A stretch of 24,445 nucleotides of DNA from Penium margaritaceum (lineage: Eukaryota; Streptophyta; Zygnematophyceae; Desmidiales; Peniaceae). This document shows positions 10,221 through 18,885 of this stretch, piece after piece (the stretch's first letter is position 1; each line of letters begins with the position of its first letter). Made by a program: the position numbers and the translations under genes. Below the pieces are notes generated by a model, which had not been told where the DNA came from, ran no database searches, and was given only the letters and a program-made list of their open reading frames with translations. The stretch covers positions 26,120 to 50,564 of the forward strand of contig SZWC01018792.1 of NCBI GenBank assembly GCA_023375785.1, in the 5' to 3' direction.

Positions 10221-10399
10221 GGTTGGTGATAAAAGTACGTCTGGTCGGTGAATATGTTGTTGTGAACACTTTCAATATGGATGATATCCACATACATCAA
10301 GATCCATCACATTAGAAGTTATTGTGCCTTTTGGTAGGACGTGAGAGGAAACCCATGGTACCTATGCGCTCGTCAAAGGCTTAAGATCAAAACATGTCC

Positions 10400-11310
10400 T
10401 CATATTGTCCCACTCGTTTCTAATGAAGAGGGCACCACTAGATGTTGACCGCTGTTCCACATAGAAGGTGTGAAATGTGTAGACTCGCTCGTTGATTTGT
10501 TCATTGCAAACTCTGTCAATGTTAGGAATACGTCCCACTCATTCATGGCAGGGTCCACGTACGTATGGAGCATATACTCCAGAGTGCAATTCATGTGATT
10601 CGTTTGTCCTATACTTTTAGGATTAAGTGCTATCGACATTTACGACTTATTGCCATAGTATTTGTGCATCTTTTGCCAGAACTTACAAGCAAATGTTATC
10701 TCTCGATCGGAGATAATGTGAAACAACAAGCCGTGGTGCTTCACAACACCCTCAAAGTAGAGACGAGCAGTCTCCTCTATGTTCACACCAGTGGTTGTAG
10801 GAAAAAATTTTGCCATCTTTGTCAACAGATCCACAACGACTGGTACTACATTGTGGTCATGGGCCGTGTCCGGAAGACCAATAATGAAGTCCATGCTGAC
10901 GCACTCCCATGGATTTCGAGAGATGGGAAGTTGTTGGAGGAGTCCTACAGGATTTTTGTTACAATCCTTACTCCAAAGACATGGTTCGCATGTCATGCAA
11001 TACTTATGGACATCGACACTCCATATTGGCCACCAATAGTGGTCCGAGATTGCTTATCTGGTCGTTTGAGGTCCCACATGACCTGCAACCGGCGTGTCGT
11101 GGAACTGGGCGATCATCTTTGCTCAAAGGTCTCCCGAGTCCGGCACAACAACTTGTTCTCCGTGCCAAAGTTTTCTTGCGGCCTCTACCAATCCTTGCTT
11201 ATTTAGTTTCTGAGAGTCTTGAAATGAAGAATCCCCATGGTATCCCTTCCGGATCCTGTTTTGCAATACCATTGTAGTGGATAATATCTCGATGTGGTTG
11301 TTGCAAACGT
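10400..11310 (-). pseudogene. Ty3/gypsy integrase, broken
   Basis: Integrase inserts the cDNA copy into the host genome. Read right to left, the His2Cys2 zinc-binding part is visible: FHDTPVAGH (about 11070-11100) and CEPC (about 10980). The DDE core follows, with SMDFIIGLPD carrying the first Asp (about 10895), VVDLLTKMAKFFP, and ISDRE carrying the second Asp (about 10710). After a frame change comes IGQTNHMNCTLEYMLHTYV (about 10560-10615). The family motif is GQTE, whose Glu is catalytic; here it is GQTN, so the third acidic residue is missing. Stops also occur in the zinc-binding part. The protein would be inactive even without the frameshifts. Confidence 0.88.
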
Positions 11311-11389
11311 GCAAGAGGATTTGATGTTTGTACTATCTCTGTCGGAATGACCATAAAGCACCCACCGACCTCGATGGTTGCTTTCATTT

Positions 11390-11860
11390 CCTCAGGCTGT
11401 CGGCTTAATGGATCCGGCACGTTGATGTGTCCTAGCCGATGTTCACTTTGTGGAAAAGATTTGCTTAGGAGTTTACTCTAACGCACCTACCGTCTTGAAA
11501 GGTTAGGTTGCGTTTGGAAAAACATCAATGGATTATGGTCTGTCACGGCCATCACACCCCCCTCAGCACCGTCGAGGTAGTAACGCCATATCTCAAAAAC
11601 GTATACCATCGCAAGGAACTCTTGATCCGAGTTGTGTACAATGACTCTGCGCGGATGAGCTTCCCTCTCTCGTGTGTAGTTGGGTGACCGTTCTGCTGAG
11701 GACTTCTCCAAGTCCTACAACCAATGGGTCTTGAAGGGCAAAGAAAAGCGTTGTGGATAGAAGCTCTTTGACTTTGAGAAAGGCATTATTGTTGCCAAAT
11801 GTACAATTCCAATGCACATCTGGTCGTGTGATCCTGCTTAGTAGCACTACCAGGGTCAAT
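11390..11860 (-). pseudogene. Ty3/gypsy RNase H domain, broken
   Basis: RNase H removes the RNA strand during reverse transcription. The frame gives a start resembling the RT/RNase H connection (NNAFLKVKELLSTT, about 11780) and then, after a frame change, DQEFLAMVYVFEIWRYYLDG (about 11570-11625). This is followed by VTDHNPLMFF, with the conserved Asp of the TDH-x-P-L motif (about 11530), and TQPNLSRR. The closing VPDPLSRQ (about 11400) corresponds to the D-x-L-S-R motif at the end of gypsy RNase H. The usual TDAS block at the start is not readable. At least two frame changes occur. Confidence 0.85.
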
Positions 11861-12690
11861 TATCCTTGCATAAATCATCGAAAGCAGTGCAAGGCCGAGG
11901 AAAGACCAAATCTGCCCAACGTTTTCCAGGCATGGTGAATCCACCACGGCTTGGACCTCTTGTGGGTCGACAAAGATGCCGTCCTTGCTGCCTATTTGTC
12001 CAGTGTATTCAAGCTCATCTTGTACAAGCTTGCACTTTCTCACTTTTGTATAGACATTCTATTCCCGAAGGATCACGAGGATTGTATGCACATGTGCTAT
12101 GTGCTCTTCCATGGATTTAGAGAAAGCCAGGATGTTGTCCAGGTAAACCAAAGGAAACTAGCCAAGTTGCTTTGCAAATGTTTGATTCATTCCTCCTTAG
12201 AAGGTTGCTAGGACATTTGTTAGCCCAAAACATAATACTCGGAACTGATAGTGTCCCATGTGCGTTCGAAACGTTATTTTAGGTACATCATCTTTGTGAT
12301 GCAAATTTGATGGTTCCCTTGAGGAAAATCCAAGGACGAAAAGAATTTTACCCCTTGGATTTTGTAACACACGTCCTCAATCCGCAGTAAGGAGATTCGC
12401 TTTTTCACCGTCAGCTTTTTCAACGTCCAATAGTCCACGCACATGCATAACCACCACCTTTTTGTTCACAAAAGGATTGACGTACCCTACGATGGGAAAC
12501 TTTGATCGATCCACCCTTTGACAAGGTATTCTTTGATTTGGCACTCAGCCTCTCGCCTTTCCGTTGGACTACGATGATACATGGATCTAAACGGAAGGGT
12601 CGTCTTTGGTTGTAGCAAAATCGTGTGGCCAATGTGTCGTTTCTGGTGGAAGCCCAGCCGGTGGATCTTAAAATACATCAAAGAATTCTA
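11860..12690 (-). pseudogene. Ty3/gypsy reverse transcriptase, broken, YLDN in place of YxDD
   Basis: Read right to left: GFHQKRHIGH and YHRSPTERREAECQIKEYL (about 12540-12640) match the N-terminal Y-R-x-S-P-x-E block of gypsy RTs. KKLTVKKRISLLRIEDV (about 12370-12420) matches the T-V-K-x-x-Y-P-L-P block. FFSSLDFPQGNHQI (about 12310-12340) matches the F-S-x-x-D-L-x-S-G-Y-H-Q-I block with the first catalytic Asp. CFGLTNVLATF (about 12200-12235) follows. VYLDNILAFSKSMEEH (about 12100-12150) corresponds to YxDD. The last one reads Y-L-D-N (codon AAC), so one catalytic Asp is replaced. DELEYTGQIGS and FLGLA continue towards RNase H. Stops and two or more frame changes break it. Confidence 0.92.
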
Positions 12691-12904
12691 CCCATAGAGA
12701 TTTGATCTCTTGTGGCATGTCTTCCTTCACGTCACCATCCACTTTCTATAGCTGAGCCAAGTTGTATTGACACCCTTGTTGAATTTGTCTCTTGACCTGC
12801 ATCACAATAAAGCTGACATGGAATTATAGTCGGGTCGGCAACAGTTTTGCACTTGGAATCAAGCAACACTGTTCCTTTAGAAGGACCAAGCATTTGATTC
12901 AAAT

Positions 12905-13200
12905 CACATGAGAGCCTTGTTTTTATGGAGCAAAGGATCATATAGAACCACGTTGAACGGGTCAATAAGGTTGAGTACCTTCAACGTGACACTCTGTGTG
13001 AAGTCTTTAATGCAATTTTTTTCTTTACGTGGAGCAATAATGGATTTCATACGGCTGCCACCAACAACAACTACACCATTTGATGGCTTGTACTTGAGCC
13101 CCACTTGTCGGGTAAAGCCAAGGCTAACAAGGGAGTCATCCATAGCATTACGCCCAATACGTTCATGGGAGCACCAGCTAGTTGTCCTCTAAACTGCATC
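12905..13200 (-). pseudogene. Ty3/gypsy aspartic protease region, broken at the active site
   Basis: Retropepsin-like proteases cut the Gag-Pol precursor. One frame gives AGAPMNVLG (about 13150-13175); a second then gives AMDDSLVSLGFTRQVGL (about 13100-13145) and a run of beta-strand-like segments ending FNVVLYDPLL (about 12920-12950). In gypsy elements the first piece normally continues into a D-S/C-G-A active-site motif immediately before the second piece. Here the frame changes exactly between the two, so the D-x-G triad is absent. The region sits between the second zinc-knuckle-like motif and RT, as expected. Confidence 0.65.
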
Positions 13201-13209
13201 GTCGCGTTA

Positions 13210-13669
13210 CCTCTACACTTCCGAGTGAACATGCTCGACGATGGAGGCCGACTTTGTGATAAGAACAGAATATGTACTGTGGGCATCGCAATTCCCATGA
13301 TTCATCCACTCGAGTCCACGACTTGTGGGCACGTGCAAATTTGGCCAACGCCTTCTAGTCTTTAAATTTGACTGGGTCAAAATCGTCGACCAAACGTATA
13401 GCAAACGTGATTGAACTCATAGATTTTAGGATGTTTGTCTCAATCATTGCTTCACACAACTCTTTCAAAGCGGTCAATGTCGCCACCACTAAGCATGTAC
13501 GATCACGCACCTTGTCCAGATATGCAAGATTTAATGGGCAATGATGGTTAGCAAGTGTAGAACAATGTTCAACAAGAGGAGAGAAAACAACAAAAAAGGT
13601 TGAACTCATCAAAAACTGAAATCGTTTAACATCCTCATCGGAAAACATGAACCCACACTCTCGATCCAA
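13210..13669 (-). pseudogene. gag-pol linker with a second degenerate zinc knuckle
   Basis: A 104-codon frame (13355-13669) begins MDRECGFMFSDEDVKRFQF and has no recognised domain. Past a frame change comes CSYHKVG and, in yet another frame, IVEHVHSEV (about 13205-13250). Together they have the outline of a CCHC knuckle (C-x2-C-x4-H-x4-C), with the second Cys read as His and the last Cys as Val. It sits about 0.6 kb from the first knuckle at 13870. The spacing is larger than usual for tandem knuckles in gag. Confidence 0.5.
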
Positions 13670-13799
13670 TTATGCCCTTGAATGATCCCCATTGACATCA
13701 CTCACGTGTTGGAAAAACCTACATCACAGCCCTTTCCATTACCACTGTCAGGCCCATTACCGCGACCTCGGCCCTGTCCATTGTTTTGTCCGTGGTCTC

Positions 13800-15593
13800 A
13801 TGCTACACCATCTCCACGAGGTGCCACAGCGGCGGCCAGCGCCGTGGCCTCTTGCCCACCACCAGCATTCTTAGGGAACTGGGCCCTAAAGTGGCCAGGT
13901 TGCATCCAAATCTGGCAGAGCCCATCACGGAAGGCTGAGTTGCGACGCTCACGCACCACACGTACCTTGTCATTATCGTGACTGTGCTTGTTGTTGGGGA
14001 CCTTGTGCCCAAAAGTCTTCTTCGCTAGAGGGTTTGCGAGCTGCTTTCCCTTGGCGCCACCCCACTGTCCAACTGAATCACCAGCCCTGCAGCGTCCATG
14101 CGCATGTTGTAGTCTTGTTGTGCATGCGCGTTCGGCCATGCACCAGAGTAGTGCTTTGGGTTCACCAAATACACTTCGCTCGTGAAATCGTGCAACGCCC
14201 TCCAGCTTGTCCAAGCTTAGTCTCTTGCCGTTGTGGTGGTATTTTCCTTTAACTTCTTGATAGCCACACCAGGACACAAGTACTCCAATATCAAACACTC
14301 CAGGATCCCATTACCCTCTGTGAAACTTTTGGCTTCCTCCACGAATACTGTGAACTTGCTCAAGTAGGCCTCATGCGAGTTACTCAAGCTGCTTGAAGTC
14401 CTTGATCTTATGGAAGGCACACTGCGCCTCCTCACACTAGGTGCACTACTTACGTATGATAGCACGGAAGGTCTCCCACGGCATAGGCTGCCATGGTTGC
14501 TACATGCCCCACACCTTGACCACGTACTTGAAGAGCTTGTCCTCAAGTCGCGTCGTGACAAGGTCACCCCAATGACCGAGTATCGCTTTGTGGGCGTGCA
14601 AGATTTGCTCCATGCAATTTAGCCAATGCGTGTCCACAACGTAGCAATGGGTTAGCTTTCTGCCCTTCCAGAAGGTCTTCACATTGTGGAGGAAGGACGT
14701 GTTCATGACTGTCCCCAAAGTCGTCGAGGTAGGCAAGTCATCGTTGCCACTGACGGCGGCATCAGCACCTGCGGCCCTCTACGATGGCTGTTGCATCCAC
14801 ACCTGGATGAAGCTCTACAACGTCTTGTTGAGGCCCTCACATCGGTGGCTTGCCTCATAAGTGGCGAGGCATTTTAGCTTGCGATCACAGACGATATCCA
14901 TGAAGTTTTGTCCGACGTGGGTCAGCAGGTTGACAAACGCGAAATTCCACTATGATATTGTCAGAGCATCAGCGATAGCCTCAAGGGCCTCGCGCTATCC
15001 ATGCACCTTGATCCATTCCACGAGGGTACGGGTCACGCACACGCTTTTGAGGAAACCCACTTTTTGGAGGAGGCTCTCGTTGGTGCCTACGCTTGAGTGC
15101 GCATTGGTCTATACCATCGTAGACACATCATAAGAAGAGGGATCTTCCCCCACTCCTCTAGGTAGTACTGTACCTCCACCTTCGGTGATGATTGTGAGTC
15201 AGCCCGCCGCCTTGGAAGCCAACTCAGGAAGCCTCTAGCGGTGGTCCCGAATTGCATTCATGGGGACGTCGTCTGGCTTGTTCTCGCGGGAACTTCCCGC
15301 ATGGCTACTATCAGCGTCTTTGCTTTTTTCGACAACCTCACTGCTATCTGTAGCTTTGGGTGATCTAGCAAGTGTCTTGCCCTTCACAAAAGATTGGCTC
15401 AACTTTGCCGCACAACAATGGTGATGATTGTGACCCTCGTCACCTTTGCCATTGTCGGTGACGTGTCTTCCTCGGGGTCCACGTATGGGTGGTCCTCCTC
15501 GAGCGCATCCTTTGTCACGTAGGGGTCGTCCACGTGCACGTTGACATGCTCGTCGAGCATTCTCTCCGCTTCCTTATGCTTCTTGGCATCATT
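13800..15593 (-). pseudogene. Ty3/gypsy gag, main part, with degenerate zinc knuckle
   Basis: Gag forms the particle around the element's RNA. One minus-strand frame can be followed from 15593 to about 14370 with some ten stops (for example in the 15235, 15195 and 14440 areas). It gives a Lys/Glu-rich start (NDAKKHKEAERMLDEH), an acidic stretch (EEDHPYVDPEED), and later WLNCMEQILHAHKAIL and MPWETFRAIIRK. Other frames continue with EAYLSKFTVFVEEAKSF and, near 13870, CQIWMQPGHFRAQFPK. The latter matches a CCHC nucleocapsid knuckle with the second and fourth ligands changed to Trp and Phe. The N-terminal part lies across the insertion at 18067-18216. Confidence 0.72.
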
Positions 15594-15613
15594 GAGTGTT
15601 AAGCCTGCACAGT

Positions 15614-15738
15614 GAATCCGGTTCCTATGTCCTAGAATGGATTTGGATTCGCGATTTGAATCCACTGGCTGGATTCAGATTCACCGATCTGAATCTAGGA
15701 TTCGTGAATCCTGGTGGATTCTCGAATCCAGACGAATC
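15614..15738. repeat. left subterminal GAATC/GATTC array
   Basis: Eleven copies of GAATC or GATTC in both orientations lie within 125 bp, usually as GAATCC or GGATTC. They include GGATTCGTGAATCC (15698-15711), a near-palindrome, and ATTCGCGAT (15647-15655). In hAT elements such repeats are transposase binding sites; that role is inferred here from position and pattern. A T7 run follows. Confidence 0.9.
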
Positions 15739-15920
15739 CTTTTTTTGTTGGCTCTTTGTTTCACTTAGCGGAGGTGTTAGATTTGAATGTTTAAGAGTGA
15801 AGTTTTTGAGGTCCTCTTCACCGCTTAGTATTCCGTAACAATTACCATACAAGTAGCATGATGGTGGAAAGTGTGGTTTTGTTGCAACATCACTTAAACT
15901 GTTTTGCTCCATGCATGAAT

Positions 15921-16079
15921 GGTAACATGACAAATACATAACGGCATGCCTGTCCTTCTACAGTTGCTAACATTGCTAACAACTTTACAGCATGACAGCA
16001 TGCATGTCCTCCTACATTTGCAAATATTGCTAACATAATAGCATGACTGGATGCCTGTCTTCCTGCATTCTCTACTCAC
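15921..16079. repeat. imperfect tandem repeat, about 53 bp, 3 copies
   Basis: Anchors TGTCCTTCTACA (15951), TGTCCTCCTACA (16005) and TGTCTTCCTGCA (16056) are spaced 54 and 51 bp, each followed within the unit by ATTGCTAACA-like sequence. Because the spacing is a multiple of three, the minus strand reads as a repeated Cys-rich phrase (CRKTG, CRRTC, CRRTG). It lies within the TIR element, past the end of the coding relic. Confidence 0.8.
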
Positions 16080-16179
16080 TACCTACATCACCATCACATG
16101 CACCATCACCCTCAACATTGCCACGAGTAATGAGCTCATCATCCATGAAATCATCATCGTCAAGACTGTCATCACCCTA

Positions 16180-17323
16180 TTCAACCTGGTCTTGATGTGC
16201 AACCTGCGCTGGTCGACGGAGGAGATTCACATGCTCCTCTTCTTGCTCCAATCTGGAGCAACGTCGCCATTGGGTGTGACTGGGAAGTTTGCCAAGAGAG
16301 GCTCGTTCACCCATGACTTTAGCAGCATGAGATTCTCGATAGTTAGGTCGACGAGTGACTGTCAGAAATCTATGATGATGTACCGACCTAGTGAGAAAAG
16401 ACGCTCCGATGGTGTGCTTGTCGTTGGAACAGCGAAGAGTCAAGTGCAACAAGGTGGAAGGTAGGTTACATTTTGTCATGCTTCTGCATGTACTTGAGGA
16501 TGATGTAGCTACAACCCTTCTTCACATCATTGGCCCAGCTGTCGACCACCATGTTGAGAGAAGACCATTCAAAGGCCTGGGGTAATTCTGGGTCGGAAAA
16601 CATTTCGGCACCAACATCCTCCAGAGTTGCGGCAAGCACGCTCTGCTCCTCTATGATTCTCTGGTTGTGGCGAGGCCAAACCTGTCCAGATGTAGCTGTG
16701 TTTTCCTTGTCCTGTGTCTGGGTGTTACCTGCATCAAAGAAGCGATAATGATTTTCCCATTTTGTATGTTGGCTGTCATGTACCAATCACAAGCGTGTTG
16801 TATGTTGGCTTTCATACACCGAGCAAATGCATGTTGAATGCTGGTTGCCATACAATGATCACAAGCATGTTGTATGTTGACTACCATACACTGAGCAAAA
16901 GCTATTTGAATACTGGCTGCCATACACTGAGCAATAGCTTTTTGAATGTTGGCTGCAATACAAATGCATTGACATTGTAACATGTGTTATATTGTTGGAA
17001 GCCATGAGTAATGGAACATCAACACACCAGTAGATCCTCTAGTGGATGATGTTGTAGCAGCTTCGCCACGACTCCACAAATTTGAGGTAGCTGCAACTGC
17101 TACCGCGGTTGCTGTGGCTGCTTCCAAAGAAGCTACGGCTGCTTGCTCCTCCTCGTGGTGTTGCAGCACCTTTACCTTGTACGAGCGCAAAAGATCAAGG
17201 ACTTTCAGCTGCAACCGTGCACCATTGCTCATGCCAAGCTTTGCGTGGATGCGCTCATAGAATCGTAGCCGGGATCTTGGGTCGCTTCCCTAGAGTGAGC
17301 TCGCTTGATGGATTGCCGGCCAT
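16180..17323 (-). pseudogene. coding relic carried by the TIR element, unknown family, with 12-residue repeats
   Basis: The ATG at 17323 has an excellent plant-type context (CACCATGG) and opens MAGNPSSELTLGKRPKIPATI. A one-base frame change near 17262 leads to RFYERIHAKLGMSN and then ARLQLKVLDLLRSYKVKVLQ, followed by a Glu/Ala-rich helix-like stretch. After one in-frame stop (16987-16989), the same frame runs through six 12-residue repeats of the type CMAASIQIAFAQ (16983-16765). Another frame then gives DAGNTQTQDKENTATSGQVW and MFSDPELPQAFEWSSLNM (16786-16466). The rest, to about 16180, is less clear. I recognise no catalytic motif. It may be a captured host gene, an accessory transposon protein, or a distinct transposon gene. 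Confidence 0.55.
16765..16983. repeat. 36-bp tandem repeat, about 6 copies, in phase
   Basis: The unit is of the type CATACACTGAGCAAAAGC plus a TGAATGCTGGCTGC-like half. The copies diverge by several bases each but keep the 36-bp length, so the 12-residue period is preserved on both strands. On the minus strand the unit reads C-M-x-x-x-I-Q-x-A-x-x-x; the plus strand is also open, giving a Leu/Tyr/His/Thr-rich mirror. Length conservation despite base divergence suggests that the repeat was once translated. Confidence 0.9.
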
Positions 17324-17444
17324 GGTGATGGGGACAGATGGTTCTCCCCCGGATAGGTCTCTCACATACACGACATTGATGGGCGGTCTTTTTGACTTGC
17401 TACAACATCAACAACTAGGGCATTGGGGTGTGACAGTCGACGAT

Positions 17445-17458
17445 GGGGGGGGGGGGGG
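17445..17458. repeat. poly-G run (G14)
   Basis: A pure G run inside the TIR element, upstream (minus strand) of the coding relic's start. It is the fourth C/G homopolymer in the window. Confidence 0.95.
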
Positions 17459-17945
17459 AGAGGGGAGGGCGTTGGGCGATGAGATTCCCAGTCCGCCCAG
17501 GTTTCCACTAAAAATGTAGGCAGCTCGGGAACCAAAGCGCCTCGGTTGGTGTGGCTTCTACCGTTCTCATATTGTGACACTCGAACCGTTGGACACCCTG
17601 TACGTCTTGGACGCACTAAGCGCATGCAGAATCTTAACCTACTCCTAGGGCCATTCGCGTTACCACGTGGTTGGTTCAAATTTCACACATCAAATGGCGA
17701 TCTTTACATGGCCAATCCCGGCTTGTGAGATGGTGTCATAGCCATGGGAGGCTGTGACATCATGAGATGTGGCAGACTGAACGGATAGAGTTCAATGGCG
17801 CAAACCAGAGCCGACTTTCCGGGAGCCAACAACCTGAGAGCTCGCTTTCCGCCGCGCACCCGTCGGCGGAGAATTTTGTACCGATGGGGAATCCACCCCT
17901 ACCAGGACCAGATCCCACCCTCCCTCGCGGGTGGGTTTGCCACGT

Positions 17946-18045
17946 GATTCGGGAATTCCCAAATGGCATCCGGGTCTAGATCCTGATTCATGAATCCAAA
18001 CTTGGATTTGGGATTCGTGAACCGGATTCATGAATCCGTGGATTC
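17946..18045. repeat. right subterminal GAATC/GATTC array
   Basis: Seven copies of the pentamer occur in 100 bp, including the perfect palindrome GGATTCATGAATCC (18024-18037) and a second GATTCATGAATC (17985-17996). GGATTCGTGAA occurs in both the left (15698-15708) and the right array (18011-18021). Confidence 0.9.
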
Positions 18046-18066
18046 GTGTATAGGCTTACCGAGTGT

Positions 18067-18216
18067 AGTGAGGGTTGCCTTCGGCAGTACGATTACCTTT
18101 GCTTTGGCAATCGTGCTTGTGACGGCGGCTCCCAGAATTTGGAGTTCGCCGAGGACGTGTAACGATGTTGTCATCGCCTTGCCGTTGTTGGTCTTGGACG
18201 GTCCGACAATTGCCAT
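18067..18216 (-). pseudogene. N-terminal part of the Ty3/gypsy gag, separated by the insertion
   Basis: An ATG at 18216 opens a frame (MAIVGPSKTNN...) rich in Thr, Ala, Ser and Lys, like many gag N-termini. It is open to the insertion site, where its last codons (Thr-Leu) coincide in phase with the same codons at 15593-15598. A stop lies upstream in the same frame at about 18257, so 18216 is a reasonable gag start. It is short (about 50 codons) and has no domain of its own; the assignment rests on frame continuity across the insertion. Confidence 0.6.
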
Positions 18217-18361
18217 TCTGTCGCCTGTGCAACTAGCGCGCGAAGATCGATGTAAGGATCACCTCACAAATTCGAGGAGGTGAGGCCTCCTGAAGACTAC
18301 TTTCTCTCGCGATCGATGAGGCAATCATAAATTTTGTTCATGTTTTCCTAGACCATCACGG

Positions 18362-18427
18362 TCGGTACAACCACGTGGTATATAAATGTTATTCTTCTAA
18401 GCCGCCACATTCGGCACAATCACGTGG
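18362..18427. promoter_or_regulatory. duplicated G-box motif flanking a TATA-like box
   Basis: TCGGTACAACCACGTGG (18362-18378) and TCGGCACAATCACGTGG (18411-18427) are 15/17 identical and 49 bp apart. Each contains the palindrome CACGTG, the G-box bound by plant bZIP and bHLH factors. A TATATAAA lies right after the first copy, and CCTATAAAG occurs at about 18480. It could be promoter sequence of an LTR or of a lost gene; no transcript is evident. Confidence 0.45.
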
Positions 18428-18543
18428 GTTCTAGCCAACACCCCAAGCCGTGACTCACGGAGCTAGGCAAGCTAAGATACCTATAAAGACAAAGCAAGGA
18501 CAAGATCAAGAAACTAAAAGGATGTGAGCACCGCTCCAAAAAG

Positions 18544-18603
18544 GTGAGGAGGGTGGGGTAAACAATATCGAAGAGTTTGCACCCCCACACGCTCCCTCCT
18601 CAC
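18544..18603. repeat. 60-bp foldback hairpin
   Basis: Outer arms GTGAGGAGGG (18544-18553) and CCCTCCTCAC (18594-18603) are perfectly complementary. Inside, GGGGT and AAAC pair with ACCCC and GTTT through small bulges, leaving a loop around AATATCGAAGA. The predicted stem is long for its size. No function is known. Confidence 0.7.
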
Positions 18604-18866
18604 TATTCATGTATTCTTCTTCGTCTTCCCGTCTCTCTTGGCCTCCACTTGATTCGTCTTAGCGCGTCTCACGCCCCTTAGCGACATCTTCCTTGAGCGG
18701 GGGGCATTGGGGAAGCCGCAAATAAATTCAAAATACCGACCTTCCTCATTCTGGGGTGTTCTCACGCCGTGAGAGTCCCAGGTCATAGAAAGAAACGATA
18801 TGTCAGTTTTTGGACGAAGAAGGGGAGAGGGAACCTTGAAAACAGAGGAAAAAAAGTTAGTTTTGG

Positions 18867-18885
18867 GGGTGGGCACTCCCCACCC
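18867..18885. repeat. short GC hairpin
   Basis: GGGTGGG (18867-18873) and CCCACCC (18879-18885) are complementary with a 5-base loop. No T tract follows on the plus strand, so it is not a bacterial-type terminator; it may be chance in a G-rich stretch. Confidence 0.4.

Larger units (their letters stand above)
15600..18058. mobile_element. 2,459-bp TIR element inserted in the Ty3/gypsy gag; hAT-like
   Basis: The left end begins TAAGCCTGCACA (15600-15611); the right end finishes TGTATAGGCTTA (18047-18058), the inverted form. TGAATCCGGTTC at 15613-15624 has its exact complement GAACCGGATTCA at 18019-18030. Just inside the ends are arrays of GAATC/GATTC: eleven copies in 15614-15738, seven in 17946-18045. 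The flanks read TTGAGTGT (15592-15599) and CCGAGTGT (18059-18066), a probable 8-bp target duplication with two transitions. Eight-bp duplications and dense subterminal repeats are features of hAT elements. Ignoring the insert and one duplication copy leaves the gag frame in phase (Thr-Leu codons shared on both sides). The interior carries a minus-strand coding relic that does not look like a hAT transposase, so the element is probably non-autonomous. Confidence 0.82.
9966..18216 (-). mobile_element. decayed Ty3/gypsy retrotransposon, minus strand, interrupted by a later insertion
   Basis: On the minus strand the order is gag, zinc knuckle, protease, reverse transcriptase, RNase H, integrase. 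Integrase after RNase H is the Ty3/gypsy arrangement, as opposed to Ty1/copia. Every domain is recognisable but broken by stops and frameshifts. The gag is split by the 15600-18058 element, leaving about 5.8 kb of retrotransposon sequence. I found no LTR pair, primer binding site or polypurine tract, so the outer limits are those of the recognised coding sequence only. Confidence 0.88.

Noticed and set aside
10565-11206. 213-codon plus-strand open frame
   Set aside because: It lies antisense to clear integrase blocks (SMDFIIGLPD, ISDRE, GQTN) and shows no motif itself.
16714-16980. 88-codon plus-strand repeat frame
   Set aside because: It is open only because the 36-bp repeat keeps phase on both strands; the minus strand links to further protein-like sequence and the plus strand does not.
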